Origin: Brachybacterium huguangmaarense
Lineage (GTDB): Bacteria > Actinomycetota > Actinomycetes > Actinomycetales > Dermabacteraceae
Assembly (NCBI RefSeq): GCF_025725725.1
Contig: NZ_CP107020.1
Span: 806,001-870,000, forward strand
Direction: 5' to 3'
Length of the DNA: 64,000 nucleotides
Made by a program: the position numbers and the translations under genes. Below are positions 9,135 to 17,824 of this stretch, in pieces. Under the pieces are notes generated by a model. It worked only from the letters and a program-made list of their open reading frames with translations. It ran no database searches and was not told the DNA's origin. Each line of letters starts with the position of its first letter. Positions within the stretch are counted from its first letter, which is position 1.

Positions 9135-10408
9135 TGAACGACTCCCTCCCGACGACCCCTCGCGAGCTCATCGACGCCCTCGTCTCGCTCGACACCACCT
9201 CGGCGGCGGGCAACCGCCCCGCGATCGACCTCCTGGAGCGGGTGTTCGACGCCGCGGGCGCCGAGATCCATCGTTTCGACGAGGACGACCCGAGAAACGC
9301 CAACCTCGTGGTCGTGTTCCCCGCGACGACCGAGCAGGCCTCCGGCTCCGCGTCGGAGGCGGCGGCGGACGAGGCCACGCGCCTGTTCGTCGATCCGGAG
9401 GACCCCTCGCGACGCGGTGTCCTGATCGCCGGGCACGTGGACTGCGTGCCCGTGACCGGGCAGAGCTGGACCACCGACCCGTTCACGCCCACCGAGCGCG
9501 ACGGCCGTCTGTACGGGCGCGGCACCGCGGACATGAAGTCCTATCTCGCGATCGCGGCCGCCCTCGCCCCCCGGTTCCAGGAGGCCACCCGCAGCGTGCC
9601 CGTCTACGTCGCGGCGACCTGGGAGGAGGAGACGAGCTGCGACGGCGCACGCCGCCTCGTCGAGCAGCTCGAGTCCCTCGACATCCGTCCCGCCATCGCC
9701 CTCGTCGGCGAGCCCACCTCGATGCGCGCGGTCCCGGCGCACAAGTCGATGAACTCCCTGCGGGCCGAGTTCCGCGGCATCGCCGCCCACTCGAGCCTGC
9801 TGCCGCGGGGTCTCAACGCGATCCGCTACGCCGCCGAGTTCACCGCCTTCTTCCACCGCGAGGTGATCGACGACTTCCGGGAGAACGGCCCGCGCGACGA
9901 GGCCTTCCCGGTGGCGTGGTCGACCGGCGGCGTGAACCGCATCGACGGCGGCAACGCCGTCAACACGGTGCCCGCGCTCGCCGAGGTGTTCCTCGAGTTC
10001 CGGGCGCTGCCCGAGATCGACATCCGCGAGGTGGTCGACCGCATCCAGCACAGGATCGACGAGATCGACGCCGCGATGCGCGAGGCCGTGCCCGACGACC
10101 CCGCCGACCCGGCCGCCGCGCGGTCCGTGGGCGCGAGCCTCGAGCCCCTCAACCTGCTCTACGGGCTCGACGGCTCCCCCGACGGCCCCGCCGCGACGGC
10201 CGCGGTCGCCCTGGGCGCGGAGCGCACCGAGGACAAGGTCACCTACGGCACCGAGGCCGGCATCTACGAGCACGCGGGCATGCAGGCCGTCGTCGTCGGT
10301 CCCGGAGACATCGCCCAGGCCCACGGGCCCGACGAGTTCATCGACCTCGACCAGATCGACCGCTGCGAGGAGTTCTTCACGCGCCTGCTGGCGGTCGTCT
10401 CGGCCTGA
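9134..10408 (+). CDS. M20-family deacylase, ArgE/DapE type (acetylornithine deacetylase-like)
   Basis: The 424-residue product is a zinc-dependent M20 amidohydrolase. The first metal-binding motif is GHVDCVPV (His101, Asp103), followed by the bridging aspartate in YGRGTADMKSY and the catalytic glutamate pair in WEEETSCDGA; EPT and the dimerisation lid follow. The family hydrolyses N-acyl groups from amino acids (acetylornithine, succinyl-diaminopimelate). About 30 extra residues rich in Ala, Ser and acidic residues (near 65-95) are inserted just before the first metal motif. I cannot decide between ArgE and other acyl-amino-acid deacylases. The start is the ATG at 9134, 7 nt after a -10 element; an in-frame GTG at 9125 is the alternative. 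The gene stands alone, divergent from the MHS transporter. Confidence 0.85.
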   Translation: MNDSLPTTPRELIDALVSLDTTSAAGNRPAIDLLERVFDAAGAEIHRFDEDDPRNANLVVVFPATTEQASGSASEAAADEATRLFVDPEDPSRRGVLIAGHVDCVPVTGQSWTTDPFTPTERDGRLYGRGTADMKSYLAIAAALAPRFQEATRSVPVYVAATWEEETSCDGARRLVEQLESLDIRPAIALVGEPTSMRAVPAHKSMNSLRAEFRGIAAHSSLLPRGLNAIRYAAEFTAFFHREVIDDFRENGPRDEAFPVAWSTGGVNRIDGGNAVNTVPALAEVFLEFRALPEIDIREVVDRIQHRIDEIDAAMREAVPDDPADPAAARSVGASLEPLNLLYGLDGSPDGPAATAAVALGAERTEDKVTYGTEAGIYEHAGMQAVVVGPGDIAQAHGPDEFIDLDQIDRCEEFFTRLLAVVSA

Positions 10409-10549
10409 GGCCCGGCCCGGGCCGGCAGAGTTACGCCCCCACGTGGGGCGTGGTCGAGGCTCGCGCAGCCCGCGCGACCCCGGACCGTTGCGCCCACCGC
10501 TGTGGGCGCGGGCGTCGCGGACAGACGGTCATGCCGGCCGCACCCGACC

Positions 10550-10591
10550 CCGCTGGCGGACCGCCGCGTCGCCGGCACGGTCCGCGAGCGG
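10550..10591. repeat. 42-bp palindromic repeat, copy 3
   Basis: Left arm CCGCTGGCGGACC, 16-nt loop, right arm GGTCCGCGAGCGG, one mismatch. It has the same arm and total length as the copies at 7177 and 7270 but a different loop. Confidence 0.75.
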
Positions 10592-10684
10592 ACGCGACCG
10601 CGCCTGCCCGACCGTCTCGCGCGGCACCGAGCCCCGTGCGGGCCCCTTCGACCTCCGTACGAGCCGCGCGACGCCGTCCTCACC

Positions 10685-10837
10685 TTCTGTCCGCCGCGGA
10701 CGGCGGGGCGCGAGTACGGTGCTCCGTGCCACACTGGGCCCCTGGTGAGCCGGGAAGCCTGGTCGGCACGGGGCGCATGACGCGCCCCGTTCGTCCGTCG
10801 TGCTGCCCCAGCACACCCCGATCGGCAGGAGTCGCTC
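10685..10837 (+). promoter_or_regulatory. Structured 5' leader upstream of the sodium antiporter operon
   Basis: Several perfect short stems follow one another: ACGG/CCGT at 10716-10727, a 9-bp stem (ACGGGGCGC with a 5-nt loop) at 10768-10790 and GTGCTG/CAGCAC at 10800-10814, before the AGGAG ribosome site at about 10825-10831. This could be a cis-regulatory RNA or only GC-rich chance folding. Confidence 0.35.
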
Positions 10838-12355
10838 ATGACCTTTCCGGCCTGGACCGTCGCGCCCTTCCTCCTGATGCTCGCGGCGATCGCGATCGCT
10901 CCTCTCGTCCCTGCCCTCGCCAGGCTCTGGGATCGCCCGCGCAACCAGCTCGTCTACGCGCTCGTGCTCGGCCTCCCCGTGGCCATCGGGGTGCTCGTCG
11001 CCGGCGAGGGACATCTGGTCACGCACGCCCTCGTCGAGTACGCCCAGTTCATCGTGCTGCTGTTCGTGCTGTTCGTCGTCGCGGGCGGGATCTTCCTGAG
11101 CGGAGACATCCGCGCCACCCCGCGCACCAACAGCACGTTCCTGGCGATCGGCGCGGTGCTCGCGAGCTTCATCGGCACCACCGGAGCCGCGATGCTGCTG
11201 ATCCGGCCGCTGCTGAACACCAACGCCGAGCGCAAGCACGTCGCGCACACCGTCGTGTTCGCGATCTTCATGGTGGCCAACTGCGGCGGCCTGCTGACCC
11301 CCCTCGGCGACCCGCCGCTGTTCCTCGGCATGCTGCGCGGCGTGCCCTTCGCGTGGACGTTCTCGCTGCTGCCCCAGTGGCTGTTCGTCAACGCGCTGCT
11401 GCTCATCACGTACTACTGCCTCGACCGGCGCCTCGTGGCCCGGGAGGCACCCGAGGACGTCGAGATCGACCGCGCGAACGTGACGCCGCTGCGGCTCGTC
11501 GGCGGCTCCTCGGTCGTCGCCTTCGTCGTGATCATCCTGACGGTCGCGTTCGTGCCGTCGGTCGACGCGACCGAGCTCGCCGAGGGGCACCTGCACGGCT
11601 GGGGTCTCGTGCCGTGGCGCGAGATCGTGATGCTCGCGGTCGCGGCGGCCTCGTTCCACCTGGGCGACAAACGGGTGCGCTACGAGGACAACCGCTTCTC
11701 GTTCGCGCCGATCGCCGAGGTCGCCGCCCTGTTCATCGGCATCTTCCTGACCATGATCCCCGCGCTCGAGGTGCTGCGGAACGTCGCCCCGCGGCTGCCG
11801 CTGAACGAGGTCACGCTGTTCGTCTTCACGGGCGGCCTCAGCTCCGTGCTCGACAACGCCCCCACGTATGCGACCTTCTTCGAGATGGCCTCGCAGCTGC
11901 CGGGCGCGCCGCGCGTCGCGGGAGTGCCCGAGTCGATGCTCGTCGCGATCTCGCTCGGCGCGGTGCTGTGCGGCGCCCTCACCTACATCGGCAACGGCCC
12001 CAACTTCATGGTCAAGTCCGTCGCCGAGTCCCAGGGTGTCGTGATGCCGACCTTCGGCGGCTACGTGCGCCGCGCGTTCTTCAACCTCGCGCCCGTGCTG
12101 CTGGCGCTGCTGCTCCTGTTCATCGCCGAGCCGATCTGGGCCAAGGTCCTCGGCGCCCTTCTCACCGTCGCGATCCTCGTGCGCGCCATCGTGCTGGCCC
12201 GCTGGGGGCACCACACGGCCCCCACGCCCGATGAGGCGGAGAGTCTGCGGGGCGCACGCACGGGGCCCGAGCCCGACGGTCCCAAGCACACCGGTGCCAT
12301 CCCCGTCGTGGACGCGGATGGCGACGACCCGACCACCACGGAGGCCCACGCATGA
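10838..12355 (+). CDS. Sodium:proton antiporter, NhaD/ion-transporter (IT) superfamily
   Basis: A 505-residue membrane protein with about twelve helices, followed by a 60-residue polar C-terminal tail. It has the IT-superfamily marks FIGTTGAAMLLIRPLLNTN and NCGGLLTPLGDPPLFLGML in the first half and GGLSSVLDNAPTYATF and TYIGNGPNFMVKSVAE in the second, the inverted-repeat layout of NhaD-type Na+/H+ antiporters. It would expel sodium in exchange for protons. A ribosome site (AGGAG) lies 7 nt before the ATG. Its stop codon overlaps the start of nhaA (ATGA), so the two antiporters are made together, which strongly supports an ion-homeostasis role. Confidence 0.88.
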   Translation: MTFPAWTVAPFLLMLAAIAIAPLVPALARLWDRPRNQLVYALVLGLPVAIGVLVAGEGHLVTHALVEYAQFIVLLFVLFVVAGGIFLSGDIRATPRTNSTFLAIGAVLASFIGTTGAAMLLIRPLLNTNAERKHVAHTVVFAIFMVANCGGLLTPLGDPPLFLGMLRGVPFAWTFSLLPQWLFVNALLLITYYCLDRRLVAREAPEDVEIDRANVTPLRLVGGSSVVAFVVIILTVAFVPSVDATELAEGHLHGWGLVPWREIVMLAVAAASFHLGDKRVRYEDNRFSFAPIAEVAALFIGIFLTMIPALEVLRNVAPRLPLNEVTLFVFTGGLSSVLDNAPTYATFFEMASQLPGAPRVAGVPESMLVAISLGAVLCGALTYIGNGPNFMVKSVAESQGVVMPTFGGYVRRAFFNLAPVLLALLLLFIAEPIWAKVLGALLTVAILVRAIVLARWGHHTAPTPDEAESLRGARTGPEPDGPKHTGAIPVVDADGDDPTTTEAHA

Positions 12356-13719
12356 GCGATTCGCGCTCCCCCGTCTCGAACCCCGCCCGCACCCGCACGA
12401 TCCTCGCGCGCGGCACCTATCGCGAGTACCGCCGCATCGAGCAGATCATCACCGCCGAGAGCACGGGCGGCCTGATCCTGCTGGTGGCGACGCTCGCCGC
12501 CCTGGTCCTGGCCAACTCCCCCGCGGACTCCGCCTACTTCGCGCTGCGGGACGTGCATCTGGGGCACGACGTCGGTCCGATCCACCTGGACCTGTCGATC
12601 GGCCACTGGGCCGCCGACGGGCTGCTGGCCGTCTTCTTCTTCCTCGCCGGACTCGAGCTCAAGCAGGAGTTCGTCGCGGGCGATCTGCGGGACCCCGGCA
12701 CGGCGCTCGTGCCCGTCGTCGCGGCCGCGGGGGGTGTCGCGGTGCCAGCGATCATCTTCACCGTCATCAACCTGTTCGGCCCCGCCGAGGCCCTCGGCGG
12801 GTGGGCGATCCCTGCCGCGACCGACATCGCCTTCGCCGTCGCCGTGCTCGCGGTGCTCGCCAAGAACCTCCCGGCGGCCCTGCGCACGTTCCTGCTCACG
12901 CTCGCGATCGTCGACGACCTCATCGCGATCCTCATCATCGCGATCTTCTACACGTCCGATCTGCGACTGGGGTTCCTCGCGATCGCGGTCATCCCGATCG
13001 TCGTCTACCGCCTACTGGCCACGCGCGCCGAGTCCCTGTTCCGCATCTCCTACGCCGCCGCCTGGTACCTCCTGCTGCCGCTGGGCCTCATCACCTGGGT
13101 GCTGTTCTACAACTCCGGGATCCACGCGACGATCGCGGGCGTCGTGCTCGCCTTCATGGTCCCGGTCCGCCCGCGGTCGCGACTGGGCGCGGACCACTCC
13201 CTCGCCCAGACCTTCGAGCACCGCTTCCGGCCCCTGTCCTCGGGGTTCGCGGTGCCCGTCTTCGCGTTCTTCAGCGCCGGGGTCGCGGTGGGCGGTCTCA
13301 GCGGACTGCTCGAGGCGTGGCAGTCCACGGTCGCGCTCGGCGTGATCGTCGGCCTCGTGTTCGGCAAGATCGCCGGGATCCTCGGGTCCACGTTCCTCGT
13401 CACGCGCCTGCGCCGTGCGAACCTCGACCCGGACATCCGCTGGGGCGACCTGCTGGGCGTGGCCGCCGTCGCGGGCATCGGGTTCACGGTCTCGCTGCTC
13501 GTGACCGAGCTGAGCTTCGCGGCGGACGACCCGCTGCACGACCAGGCCAAGATCGGTGTGCTCACCGCCTCCGTGCTGGCGGCCGTGCTCGGCGCGGCCA
13601 TCCTGGGGCCGCGCAGCCGCCGCTACGCGAAGATCGCGGCCGCCGAGCGGGTCGACGCCGACGACGACGGCGTGCCCGACGTGTTCGCCCCGGACGAGGA
13701 CGCGCCGACGACGAGGTGA
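12352..13719 (+). CDS. nhaA: Na+/H+ antiporter NhaA
   Basis: The 455-residue product is a full NhaA: RRIEQIITAESTGGLILLVAT at the N-terminus, GHWAADGLLAVFFFLAGLELKQEF, the helix-4 WAIPAATDIAFAVAVLAVL and the ion-binding aspartate pair in LAIVDDLIAIL. NhaA exchanges external protons for internal Na+ or Li+ and is activated at alkaline pH in E. coli. The start overlaps the previous gene by four bases, so translation is coupled. The C-terminus ends in an acidic tail (DADDDGVPDVFAPDEDAPTT). A long palindrome begins inside its stop codon and probably ends the transcript. Confidence 0.95.
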   Translation: MSDSRSPVSNPARTRTILARGTYREYRRIEQIITAESTGGLILLVATLAALVLANSPADSAYFALRDVHLGHDVGPIHLDLSIGHWAADGLLAVFFFLAGLELKQEFVAGDLRDPGTALVPVVAAAGGVAVPAIIFTVINLFGPAEALGGWAIPAATDIAFAVAVLAVLAKNLPAALRTFLLTLAIVDDLIAILIIAIFYTSDLRLGFLAIAVIPIVVYRLLATRAESLFRISYAAAWYLLLPLGLITWVLFYNSGIHATIAGVVLAFMVPVRPRSRLGADHSLAQTFEHRFRPLSSGFAVPVFAFFSAGVAVGGLSGLLEAWQSTVALGVIVGLVFGKIAGILGSTFLVTRLRRANLDPDIRWGDLLGVAAVAGIGFTVSLLVTELSFAADDPLHDQAKIGVLTASVLAAVLGAAILGPRSRRYAKIAAAERVDADDDGVPDVFAPDEDAPTTR

Positions 13720-13780
13720 TCGAGCTCTGCGCCGTGGTCGCCGCCGTCGAGGGATGGCGGCCACGGCGCAGAGCTCGATC
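13718..13780. terminator. 63-bp palindrome between convergent nhaA and usp genes
   Basis: Two perfect 20-bp arms (GATCGAGCTCTGCGCCGTGG at 13718-13737 and its complement at 13761-13780) enclose further pairing bases and a short loop. It overlaps the nhaA stop codon and faces the usp gene from the other side, so it probably stops transcription in both directions. A third partial copy of the arm (CGCAGAGCTCGA) follows near 13800. Confidence 0.7.
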
Positions 13781-13910
13781 CCCGATGACGGCCTGATCGC
13801 AGAGCTCGACGCACCGAGGACGGCGATGCAGACCGTCATGGCATACGCCGGCTCCCGACCCCGGCGACGCTCACCTCAGAGGGGCACCGCGCCGACGGGC
13901 CCGGGAGCTC

Positions 13911-14318
13911 TCAGAAGCTCGGCGGCACGAAGCCCTTGGGCTTGACGCACACGACGGGGCACGGCGCCTCCATGATGACGCGCTGGGACGTCGAGCCCAG
14001 CAGCATCTTGCCGATCGGCGTGCGCTTGCGGATGCCGAGGACCACCATGTCGATCTCGCCCGACTCCGCGGCCGCGAGGATGTCGTCGGCCGGGTCGTCA
14101 CGGCGCGGCACGACGCGCAGCTCGTAGTCGATGCCGGACTCCTCGAGGCGCTGGGTGAGCGGACGGTCGTCGGTCACGGCCGAGGCCTTCTTGGGGTCGG
14201 CCCCGCCTTCGGAGGCGAGCACGAGCACGGAGGCGCCTCTCTCCTTGGCCTCCTGGAGGGTGAAATCGAACGCCGCCTCGGCGGTGGCGCTGGGGACGTA
14301 GGCGAGCAGGATCTTCAT
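13911..14318 (-). CDS. Universal stress protein (UspA family)
   Basis: A 135-residue single UspA domain. The N-terminal strand MKILLAYV and the C-terminal ATP-binding pattern GIRKRTPIGKMLLGSTSQRVI followed by PCPVVCVKP fit the ATP-binding branch of the family (G-2x-G-9x-G-S/T). It lies 48 bp downstream of an amino-acid permease on the same strand and is probably co-transcribed; pairing of permeases with Usp domains is common, and a regulatory role on the transporter is plausible but inferred. Confidence 0.9.
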   Translation of the reverse strand: MKILLAYVPSATAEAAFDFTLQEAKERGASVLVLASEGGADPKKASAVTDDRPLTQRLEESGIDYELRVVPRRDDPADDILAAAESGEIDMVVLGIRKRTPIGKMLLGSTSQRVIMEAPCPVVCVKPKGFVPPSF

Positions 14319-14366
14319 CGGGACTCCCGGGGTGGTGGCGGTCGAGGGGGTCGGGCTCGGGTCGCG

Positions 14367-15863
14367 TCAGTCGCGGCCGATGTCGTCCGGGTGGCGGAAT
14401 CGCGTCGTGCGTCCGCGCACGGCGGCGTTGTACAGGTACGTGATGACGTACAGCACGAGGCCGACGGCCAGCAGACCGCCCGCGATCACGTAGTTCTGGG
14501 TGGGCTGGGCCAGCGGGGTGACGAGCAGGAACGACGTGATCGCCCCGATGAACGGCAGCACCGTCGGGGTGCGGAAGTGCCCCGGCTCGCCCGGATCCTT
14601 GCGCAGGACGAGGACCGCGATGTTGACCATGCCGAACACGGCCAGCAGGAGCAGCGCCGTGGTGCCGCCGAGGGCGGCGATCGTCTTCTCCGCGAGCACG
14701 TAGCGCACGACGAGCACGAGCACGATCGCGAGCCCGGTCGAGAACAGGACGCCCGCGTACGGGGTGCGACGGCCCTTGAGGACGCCGCTCAGGAAGCCGG
14801 GCAGGACGCCCTGCTTGGCCATGCCGTACAGCAGGCGGGAGGCCATCATCATGTTGATGAGCACCGTGTTGGCCACGGCGAAGATCGAGATGAACGCGAA
14901 GATCGTGTCGATCGGGAAGTCCGGGGCGCCGTGGGCGACCACGGACAGCAGCGGGGTGGACGCTGTGGTGAGCTCGCCGATCGGGACCACGGCGACGGCC
15001 GTGACGGAGACCAGCACGTAGATCACGCCCGTGATCGACAGGCCGCCCAGCAGCATCTTGGGGAAGTTCTTGGCGGGGTCGACGGTCTCCTCGGCCATGT
15101 TGACCGAGTCCTCGAAGCCGACCATCGAGAAGAACGCGAGGGCGGTCGCGCCGATCACCGCCATGAACATGCTCTTGTCCTCGGGGGACTCGAAGATGAT
15201 GACGCGGGAGAAGTCGGCGTCGCCGCGGCCGATGGCCAGGAAGCCGATGATCAGGACGAGCGCGAGGCCGGACAGCTCGATGAGGGTCAGGACCACGTTG
15301 AGCTTGACCGACTCGGAGACGCCGCGCATGTTGATGCAGGCCACGAGGCACAGGAACACGAGCGCGATGCCCGTCGCGGTCTGCGTCGCGACGCCCTCGC
15401 CGAGGCTCTCGTCGAGGCGGAAGGCCTTGAGCACGTTCTCCGCGAGGAAGATCGCGCTGTTGGAGGCCGAGGTGATGCCCGAGGACAGCACCGCGAACGT
15501 CACCATGAACGTGACGAAGTGCAGGCCGAACGCCTTGTGCACGTAGAGGGCGGCGCCCGCGGCCTGCGGGTACTTGGTGACCATCTCGACGTAGGAGAGG
15601 GCGCTGACCATCGCGACCAGGAACGCGATGATGATCGGCAGCCAGCCGGCGCCGCCCACCTGCCCGGCGACCTGGCCGGTCAGCGCGTAGACGCCGGTGC
15701 CGAGGATGTCGCCGACGATGAACAGCAGCAGCAGCTTGGGCGTGATCGCCCGCTTGAGCTCGGGCTGGTCGCCGGAGACGTCGCCGATCGGCCCGTCGGT
15801 GCGGAGGTGGCCGTCGGCGGTGCCGTCGGTCGTCGGGGAAGGGTTTCCGGGAGCGTCGTTCAT
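14367..15863 (-). CDS. APC-superfamily amino-acid permease
   Basis: The 498-residue product starts with a 35-residue polar tail, then KRAITPKLLLLFIVGDILGTGVYALTG, the helix-1 glycine-rich substrate motif of amino-acid/polyamine/organocation permeases, followed by about twelve helices. VGFEDSVNMAEETVDPAKNFPK is the conserved loop after helix 6. The substrate is not evident; cationic amino-acid permeases are the nearest type by feel. Start chosen at the ATG 9 nt after GAGGAG; a longer open frame upstream is arginine-rich and unlikely. A usp gene follows. In the upstream 244 bp there is TAGGGT near 16025 as a possible -10 and an ACAGG-TCGAT-CCTGT inverted repeat at 16066-16080 that could be an operator. 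Confidence 0.88.
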   Translation of the reverse strand: MNDAPGNPSPTTDGTADGHLRTDGPIGDVSGDQPELKRAITPKLLLLFIVGDILGTGVYALTGQVAGQVGGAGWLPIIIAFLVAMVSALSYVEMVTKYPQAAGAALYVHKAFGLHFVTFMVTFAVLSSGITSASNSAIFLAENVLKAFRLDESLGEGVATQTATGIALVFLCLVACINMRGVSESVKLNVVLTLIELSGLALVLIIGFLAIGRGDADFSRVIIFESPEDKSMFMAVIGATALAFFSMVGFEDSVNMAEETVDPAKNFPKMLLGGLSITGVIYVLVSVTAVAVVPIGELTTASTPLLSVVAHGAPDFPIDTIFAFISIFAVANTVLINMMMASRLLYGMAKQGVLPGFLSGVLKGRRTPYAGVLFSTGLAIVLVLVVRYVLAEKTIAALGGTTALLLLAVFGMVNIAVLVLRKDPGEPGHFRTPTVLPFIGAITSFLLVTPLAQPTQNYVIAGGLLAVGLVLYVITYLYNAAVRGRTTRFRHPDDIGRD

Positions 15864-16107
15864 GGCGGGACTCCTCGCGGGGATCGGGGGTTCGGGCCGT
15901 GCAGTCGAGAGGACGGATCGTCGGGTGCGGCGTCGCCACGGGGACGGACATGCACGGGCTGGCGGCTGTCTCGGAACGGTGGGGGGTGTGACCCCTGCCA
16001 CTGCGGCGACCGTCGCCGCGGTGGTCGGCACCCTACTACGTCCCTGGGACGATGCGCGGGTGAACAGGTCGATCCTGTGGATGGTGACCGAGTCGTGACC
16101 TGCGGTG

Positions 16108-17748
16108 TCACTCCTCGACGCGACGCTGCGACTCCCGCTCCGAGAGCCCGTCCGCGACCAGTTCCCCGGCGCCCGGCAGGTCGCCGACCGGCTCCAGCAG
16201 GGCGGCACGGCTGCCGCTCTCGCGCGGGGTGAGCACCCAGGCGCGCGCGGCGTCGGAGGTGATGGCCATGACGACGAGCACCGAGACGCCGGCCGCGGCG
16301 AGCGCACCGTGCTCCCCGCCCGGGGCGTCGAGCAGAGCGGTCGCGCCCGCGAGGCGCACGAGGGCGTCGGCCGTGAACAGCGCCGTGAGCAGCACGCGCG
16401 CCCAGCGGCTGCGGCGCAGCACGCCGATCACGAGGGCGAGGCCGAGCAGCCCCACCACGGTGGCCTGCCACAGCGCGGTGGGGTCGGAGACGAGCACGAC
16501 GGCCTCGGAGAGCACGGGGCCCAGCTGGTGGCCCACGAGCTGGGAGATCCACTGCCCGGCCACGAGCAGCACCTGCACGACCGCGACGACCGCGACGAGC
16601 GCCACGGTGGGCGGCGGCAGATGGTGCACGCTCGCGTTGTCGACGGCGTCCTGGACGTCGTGGAGCACCTGGTGGAACTGACCGGCGAGCTCGGACCGGT
16701 ACGAGCCCGCGGTGTGCGGCCGGCGGCCGCCGTCGGCGGGACGGGCGACACTGCGCAGCTGGCTGACGGCGCCGCGGTGCTCGAGCGCCCGCGAGCGCAG
16801 CACGGAGGTGCCGGTGGGGCGGTGCCGCGGGAGCATGACCGCCGTGGCCCCCGCCGAGCGCTCCCGTGCGCCGCGCAGGTCGATCACGGGGAGGTCGCCG
16901 TCGGTGCGCAGCCGGTCGCCCTGGCCGTTGCGATGGTGGTAGGCGGTCGAGAAGTCCTCGATGACGTTCACGGGGATGCGCGGGTCCGCGTAGCGCAGGG
17001 TGTCGACGAGGTAGTCGCGCTCGAGGTCGATCTGCTCGTCGATGCGGTGGGTGATCTGGAGGGTGAACATCGAGAAGCCGACGGCGCGGTCGAAGGTGCC
17101 CGCGGCGAGCCAGTCGACCCGTTCGCCGCCCGGCAGCACGAAGTCCTCGGGCATGCGCCAGAAGCGCACATGGTGGCGCTGCGCGGTGGTGCCGCCCACC
17201 TCCTGCTGATAGGCGAAGTCGTGGCGCCGCCCCATGAGGTACAGGTCGGACATCGGCGCGGCCTCGTAGGAGCGGCGCAGCACCGAGGCGACCACCATGC
17301 GCCAGGCCGAGCCGAGCGTGCGCTCGTCGGCGAGCACCCAGCCCGCGCGGCGCATCGCGACGTGCAGGTCGGTCTCCTCGCCCTCGAGCGCCACGTTCAA
17401 CGGGTCCGAGAGCACGCCCACGGAGGTGCGTGTGCGGCCGATGAAGTAGTCGGGGAGGTACAGCACGGTCAGCAGCTGGTGCAGGCGCGGCAGCGCGATG
17501 TAGGTCAGCAGCACCCAGAAGGCGACGAGGTACAGCAGCCGGACGAGCGAGAGGGAGAAGCCCTCGCGCAGGTAGAGGCCTGCGAGCCACAGCGACAGCG
17601 CGAGCCCGATCACGACGAAGACGGCGTCGAACAGGGCGGGCAGCCCCAGGCGCAGCGGGCGCCGTCCCGGACGCGGCGGATGCTCGTACACCGGTGCGCT
17701 CGTCGGCACGGGCCGGGAGAGCGGCGTCAGCCGGGGCGAGCGGTCCAC
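16108..17748 (-). CDS. LssY_C-domain membrane protein
   Basis: A 546-residue membrane protein. Two N-terminal helices (about residues 35-90) precede a soluble LssY_C domain (about 110-260) with the characteristic stretch GWVLADERTLGSAWRMVVASVL, then RRSYEAAPMSDLYLMGRR and QRHHVRFWR; more helices lie in the C-terminal third. LssY was named from a Legionella secretion-linked locus, but the domain's activity is unknown. The GTG start at 17748 lies exactly 6 nt after TACGAT (17755-17760 on the complement), a leaderless arrangement. It is transcribed alone, after a hairpin that separates it from the LRV/DUF6636 gene. Confidence 0.8.
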   Translation of the reverse strand: MDRSPRLTPLSRPVPTSAPVYEHPPRPGRRPLRLGLPALFDAVFVVIGLALSLWLAGLYLREGFSLSLVRLLYLVAFWVLLTYIALPRLHQLLTVLYLPDYFIGRTRTSVGVLSDPLNVALEGEETDLHVAMRRAGWVLADERTLGSAWRMVVASVLRRSYEAAPMSDLYLMGRRHDFAYQQEVGGTTAQRHHVRFWRMPEDFVLPGGERVDWLAAGTFDRAVGFSMFTLQITHRIDEQIDLERDYLVDTLRYADPRIPVNVIEDFSTAYHHRNGQGDRLRTDGDLPVIDLRGARERSAGATAVMLPRHRPTGTSVLRSRALEHRGAVSQLRSVARPADGGRRPHTAGSYRSELAGQFHQVLHDVQDAVDNASVHHLPPPTVALVAVVAVVQVLLVAGQWISQLVGHQLGPVLSEAVVLVSDPTALWQATVVGLLGLALVIGVLRRSRWARVLLTALFTADALVRLAGATALLDAPGGEHGALAAAGVSVLVVMAITSDAARAWVLTPRESGSRAALLEPVGDLPGAGELVADGLSERESQRRVEE

Positions 17749-17754
17749 GGCCCG

Positions 17755-17760
17755 ATCGTA
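17755..17760 (-). promoter_or_regulatory. Leaderless -10 element of the LssY_C gene
   Basis: TACGAT on the minus strand, 6 nt before the GTG start. Confidence 0.6.
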
Positions 17761-17767
17761 TCCGGGG

Positions 17768-17799
17768 CGGCCCGACGACGCCGAACCGACGTCGGGCCG
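17768..17799 (-). terminator. Hairpin terminator after the LRV/DUF6636 gene
   Basis: Perfect 10-bp arms (CGGCCCGACG and CGTCGGGCCG) with a 12-nt loop lie 25 bp after the stop codon of the gene at 17825-19420 and just upstream of the LssY_C promoter. Confidence 0.6.
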
Positions 17800-17824
17800 T
17801 GCCCGGTGCCGGCGGGCCGTGGCC

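Larger units (their letters stand above)
10409..10837. other. Intergenic region and structured leader of the antiporter operon
   Basis: This 429-bp gap contains the third copy of the 42-bp palindromic repeat and, from about 10685, a run of small stem-loops leading to the nhaD-like gene. I see no convincing small gene in it. Confidence 0.5.

Noticed and set aside
7458..9137. A 559-codon plus-strand frame antisense to the MHS transporter
   Set aside because: High-GC shadow frame rich in Arg, His, Glu and Gly, opposite a gene with clear transporter motifs.
16309..16325. A stray match to the first half of the CRISPR repeat (GTGCTCCCCGCCCGGGG)
   Set aside because: It lies within the LssY_C coding sequence, lacks the second half of the repeat and has no spacing partners; chance similarity.
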